This document shows positions 61,092 to 64,000 of a stretch of DNA of 64,000 nucleotides, piece after piece (the stretch's first letter is position 1; every line of letters begins with the position of its first letter). Position numbers and translations under genes: made by a program. Origin of the DNA: an uncultured Bacteroides sp. (GTDB lineage Bacteria > Bacteroidota > Bacteroidia > Bacteroidales > Bacteroidaceae); contig NZ_URFY01000001.1 in assembly GCF_900547205.1 (NCBI RefSeq), positions 124,001-188,000 of the forward strand, given 5' to 3'. The notes under the pieces are model-generated. The model had not been told where the DNA came from. It worked only from the letters and a program-made list of their open reading frames with translations, and searched no databases.

Positions 61092-62285
61092 TTGATAAAT
61101 CTAAAGCAATTAACTATTGAAGTTACAGATGCCTGTAATTTACAATGTAAATATTGCGGTTACGGTGATTTTTATGAAACCCATGGAAATAGGGAGAATA
61201 AATTTCTTCAATTTGATGTTGCTAAAAAGATGATTGATTATCTTTATGATATATGGGCTAAGAATAAGCCTATTTCTAGTCCTCACAAGATTATAATTGG
61301 ATTTTATGGTGGGGAGCCGTTGGTTAATATGAAGCTTATAGAGAAAGTTGTTGCATACTTGGAATCATTGCCTATAATACCTGGAGTGGAATTTGGATAT
61401 AATATGACCTCAAACGGAATGTTATTAGATAGATATATGTCTTTTCTGGCGGAGAAGAAAGTTTTGTTATTGCTAAGTCTTGACGGTGATGAGTATGCTC
61501 AGGGGTATCGAGTTGATTATAGAGGGAAGAACTCTTTTCAATGCGTTTTTGATAATATTAAACTGTTGCAAACTACTTATCCTAAATATTTCGCAGAATG
61601 CGTTAGTTTCAATGCTGTACTTCATGATAGAAATAATGATGTTGAGGTCCAAAGGTTTATTCTTGAGAATTTCAATAAACATCCTCAATTATCTGTGCTG
61701 AATAACTTTGGAATTTGCGAGTCTAAAAAGGAAGAATTTAGTAAAATGTTCCGATATGCTCAACCTGTTACTTCATCTTGTTCGGATTTCGACTTCCTGT
61801 ATACCTCCCCCGATGTGATAGACCTTTTTAGACTTTTAGGCAGGGTGACTGATAATGTTTACTTTCAGTACAACTCCTTACTGAAAAAGAACTCGAACAT
61901 AATATTCCCGACCGGGACTTGTTTGCCATTCCAGAAGAAGATGTTTCTCACAGTAAACGGAGATATATTGCCTTGCGAAAGGATTGATCAGAAGTATGTA
62001 TTAGGTCATGTCACATCTGAGAAAGTCGATCTTGACTTGGATGCAATAGCCAAACAATACACCGAATACTACAATAAGACCAAGCAATTGTGTAAAGCCT
62101 GCTACATGAAGCCGTTTTGCAAGCAATGCCTGTTCTACATGGAGAATCTGACAACAACACCCAAGTGTCCCGGCTTTAAGAACAGAAAAGAAGCTTTGGA
62201 CTATTTGGCATACTACCTGAACGTGCTGCAACAACAGCCCGAAATATACGAAAGAATATCAAAAGAACTAATGATACAAATATGA
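61092..62285 (+). CDS. Radical SAM/SPASM peptide maturase (TIGR04148-type), N-terminus uncertain
   Basis: Cleaves S-adenosylmethionine with a 4Fe-4S cluster and modifies a peptide. The C15-N-L-Q-C19-K-Y-C22 motif (counted from TTG 61092) binds the cluster; GFYGGEPLVN is the SAM-binding region. The C-terminal SPASM-type cysteines are in CLPF, LPCER, CKACYMKPFCKQC and KCPG. The reading frame is open back to 61032, and that extension looks like protein (ISYVYNLSDRNVLSSLINL). In frame upstream is ATG 61023, then GAG and a TAA stop at codon 3. Translation may start at TTG 61092 or another non-ATG codon, or the gene is damaged. It overlaps the next gene by four bases. Confidence 0.85.
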   Translation: MINLKQLTIEVTDACNLQCKYCGYGDFYETHGNRENKFLQFDVAKKMIDYLYDIWAKNKPISSPHKIIIGFYGGEPLVNMKLIEKVVAYLESLPIIPGVEFGYNMTSNGMLLDRYMSFLAEKKVLLLLSLDGDEYAQGYRVDYRGKNSFQCVFDNIKLLQTTYPKYFAECVSFNAVLHDRNNDVEVQRFILENFNKHPQLSVLNNFGICESKKEEFSKMFRYAQPVTSSCSDFDFLYTSPDVIDLFRLLGRVTDNVYFQYNSLLKKNSNIIFPTGTCLPFQKKMFLTVNGDILPCERIDQKYVLGHVTSEKVDLDLDAIAKQYTEYYNKTKQLCKACYMKPFCKQCLFYMENLTTTPKCPGFKNRKEALDYLAYYLNVLQQQPEIYERISKELMIQI

Positions 62286-63505
62286 TGAAACCGACCTATT
62301 ATTATTCCTTATATCCGGATACCTTTCTTTGGACGAATGAAGCGGAAGGTATTATGTATAATGCGAGCGAACACACCTATATAAGTTTCAATATGCATGG
62401 TTTGATAAAAGACTATTGCTCGAAACTGAATGGATTGAGGAACCTGTATGTGGTAGACGTCTCCCCGGAAGATTGGATCAATGCCGAATTGCAGGCATGG
62501 ATGCTGCAAACCGTTGAAAATAAAATGGGTTGCCTGATAGAATGTACAGACAGCGAACCACGACCTATAAGCTTTCCTCCATTGCTCAATCTGCAATCGG
62601 ATGTAGACCGCATCGAGAAGGAAAACGGGAGAGAAGTGGGCGAATACGTAGCCTATAACTGGAATGAACTGTCCCTCTTTCTGGGCGGACATAGTGACTA
62701 CCCCGCTTACTGCCGGCAGTTCCTCTATCCGGCAGACAGTGAGCATTACCTAGACATCCAGGCATTGGAAAACTTCCTGGCTACAGCCGACAACACGTAT
62801 CTCATACAGATTAATCTCGTAGGAGATATGCAACAATATCCCCATAAGGAACGATTGTTGCAGGTATTGGAGAACTTTACGGCGAAAGTCTGCTTCTATA
62901 TGTCGGGAGATAATGCAAACAGTGTAGACGGCTTATTGAATACTCCTGCATTCGATAAAGACAACTATGAACTAAAACTTTATTATGCCGGACAAGATTC
63001 ATTTGATGAAATAAACCGGATGTTGTCAGACACTTCCGTGGCATATTCGTGGATATACATCTTGTCCGAAGCGTCTGATATAGACAAGATGGAAGTGCTT
63101 CGACAAGGCAACAGCGGTGTGACGATAACTCCGTGCCCCGTCTTTACGGGCGATAATCTGAGCTTCTTTGAAGAGTGCGTCTATACCTATAAAGAAGATA
63201 TCACCACTTGCAGCTATGATAAGAAAGATATATTTGCCCATCAGGTGATGAACTCAAATTATTGGGGCAGATTATCAGTCTTTCCGGATGGCAGTGTTTA
63301 TTCAAATACAAACAATCCTCCGGTCGGCACAATGAACGATTCCGTCTATAATCTGATAATCAAAGAAATGAAAAGCCGTTCGGCTTGGAGACTGACGCGT
63401 GACGTCGTTCCCGAATGCGCAAAGTGCCTGCATCGTTATTTGTGTCCTCCGCCCTCTAATTATGGTTCTGTGATTGGGAAATTCAATTTATGTCACATGG
63501 AATGA
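62282..63505 (+). CDS. Pseudo-radical-SAM partner protein (TIGR04150-type)
   Basis: A protein of 407 residues. It has the overall layout of a radical SAM/SPASM protein but lacks the CxxxCxxC motif. The C-terminal part keeps the SPASM-like layout, with GRLSVFPDGSVYSNTNNPPV and ECAKCLHRYLCPPPSNYG. Such proteins accompany the maturase in GG-Bacteroidales clusters and are thought to act as partners rather than enzymes, perhaps binding the peptide. Its start overlaps the maturase stop (ATGA), and its stop overlaps the following glycosyltransferase start, so the three are coupled. Base composition is clearly more GC rich than that of the first half of the maturase gene. Confidence 0.85.
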   Translation: MMKPTYYYSLYPDTFLWTNEAEGIMYNASEHTYISFNMHGLIKDYCSKLNGLRNLYVVDVSPEDWINAELQAWMLQTVENKMGCLIECTDSEPRPISFPPLLNLQSDVDRIEKENGREVGEYVAYNWNELSLFLGGHSDYPAYCRQFLYPADSEHYLDIQALENFLATADNTYLIQINLVGDMQQYPHKERLLQVLENFTAKVCFYMSGDNANSVDGLLNTPAFDKDNYELKLYYAGQDSFDEINRMLSDTSVAYSWIYILSEASDIDKMEVLRQGNSGVTITPCPVFTGDNLSFFEECVYTYKEDITTCSYDKKDIFAHQVMNSNYWGRLSVFPDGSVYSNTNNPPVGTMNDSVYNLIIKEMKSRSAWRLTRDVVPECAKCLHRYLCPPPSNYGSVIGKFNLCHME

Positions 63506-64000
63506 GAAAGCAAGTGTACGTTCTGGATGAATACATCACTTCCACTAAGAATGGGATAGGGGTGTTTATTTCCGAATTTCTGCGGTGTCTGAAGAAGATG
63601 GATGTAGACATATGCCATATCATCTTCAATGCCGGGCAGTCGGAGATTAGTGTCGGTCTGCAAAATGGAATGAAGACACTGTCAATTCCCCGTTTCCCGT
63701 CCGGCAATTTCTTTAATAACTGGAAGGTGGTGAACAGGATCTTTCGTTTGTATGTTCAGGACTCTCCGGCGAATGTGTTTTGCTTCAATCATTCGCCGTG
63801 TCCTGAGCTGCAGGAGAGTTTGCGGGCTACGCATCCTTTATCGAAGCAAATCTACATCATTCATAACTTCTGGTGGACTTTGCCGCTGCTGGGTGATGAC
63901 CGTTTGCTGGCAAATATGATGAAAAACAGAAAAAAGGCGCAGAGCAACGAAAACCATAAATGGATATTGAATACCGTAGACAAGGAGCAGCATATGTGCC
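63502..64000 (+). CDS. GT4-like glycosyltransferase (TIGR04157-type), 3' end outside window
   Basis: The frame is open to the window end (166 complete codons seen). The start VYVLDEYITSTKNGIGVFIS is typical of the glycosyltransferases of GG-Bacteroidales peptide clusters, and the following GT-B N-domain includes ANVFCFNHSPCPEL and IYIIHNFWWTLPLL. It is a homologue of the gene at 58224. ATG 63502 overlaps the stop of the pseudo-radical-SAM gene (ATGA); an in-frame ATG at 63490 is an alternative. A sugar-transfer step on the mature peptide is inferred. Confidence 0.85.
   Translation, partial: MRKQVYVLDEYITSTKNGIGVFISEFLRCLKKMDVDICHIIFNAGQSEISVGLQNGMKTLSIPRFPSGNFFNNWKVVNRIFRLYVQDSPANVFCFNHSPCPELQESLRATHPLSKQIYIIHNFWWTLPLLGDDRLLANMMKNRKKAQSNENHKWILNTVDKEQHMC

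Noticed and set aside
1..64000. tRNA or rRNA genes, insertion sequences, phage or plasmid functions
   Set aside because: None were recognised by eye on either strand; a dedicated tRNA/ncRNA scan was not possible.

Overview
The window looks like chromosomal DNA of a gut Bacteroides (Bacteroidota). The evidence is two SusC/SusD loci each headed by an ECF sigma factor and a FecR-type anti-sigma factor, LruC, BACON-like and Big_5-like lipoproteins, HU-like proteins typical of Bacteroidales, and many upstream boxes matching the Bacteroides -7 element TAnnTTTG. No species is claimed. All family names are recalled by reading the translations; no database search was run.

Layout. 1-7.3 kb: an incomplete processive GT2 glycosyltransferase with a HEAT-repeat partner (-), an LruC lipoprotein (+), an outer-membrane beta-barrel (-), a tRNA-dihydrouridine synthase (-) and a CBM9-like protein (+). 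7.4-14.0 kb: a four-gene minus-strand operon of RND adaptor, RND pump, outer-membrane channel and an LpxA-like acyltransferase. 14.2-24.2 kb: a secreted GH2 beta-galactosidase, two HU-like proteins, an S41 protease-like protein, a Big_5-like lipoprotein overlapping a DUF3108-like protein, and a hotdog thioesterase.

24.6-49.7 kb holds two adjacent paralogous polysaccharide-utilisation-type loci with the same gene order: ECF sigma, FecR, SusC with an N-terminal STN domain, SusD, and a surface lipoprotein. The first ends in an M60-like metallopeptidase, an unrecognised 824-residue lipoprotein and an alkaline-phosphatase-superfamily phosphodiesterase. The second ends in a serine-type sulfatase. 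Together they suggest growth on sulfated or phosphorylated host glycoprotein glycans, probably mucin-like (inference). Between them lies a small, apparently self-contained transcript encoding a 30-residue peptide.

49.8-51.3 kb is cysS. From 51.3 kb to the end lies the most interesting region: an OmpR-family two-component system divergent from a 47-residue GG-leader peptide, followed by glycosyltransferases, two half-length LanC-like proteins, two beta-propeller lipoproteins, a second 88-residue cysteine-containing GG-leader peptide, a radical SAM/SPASM maturase, a pseudo-radical-SAM partner and a further glycosyltransferase that runs off the end. It matches the GG-Bacteroidales natural-product systems (TIGR04148/04149/04150/04157 as I recall them). 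An 81-base promoter/operator, carrying three GATTA direct repeats on an 11-base period plus an inverted TAATCAAA element, occurs next to the histidine kinase/peptide and again in front of the second operon. This suggests a peptide- or envelope-sensing regulon built around an OmpR-type regulator.

Also unexpected are three intergenic arrays (about 3.9, 19.2 and 39.5 kb) with different sequences but the same design: short palindromes on a 22-base period whose outermost units are inverted copies of each other.
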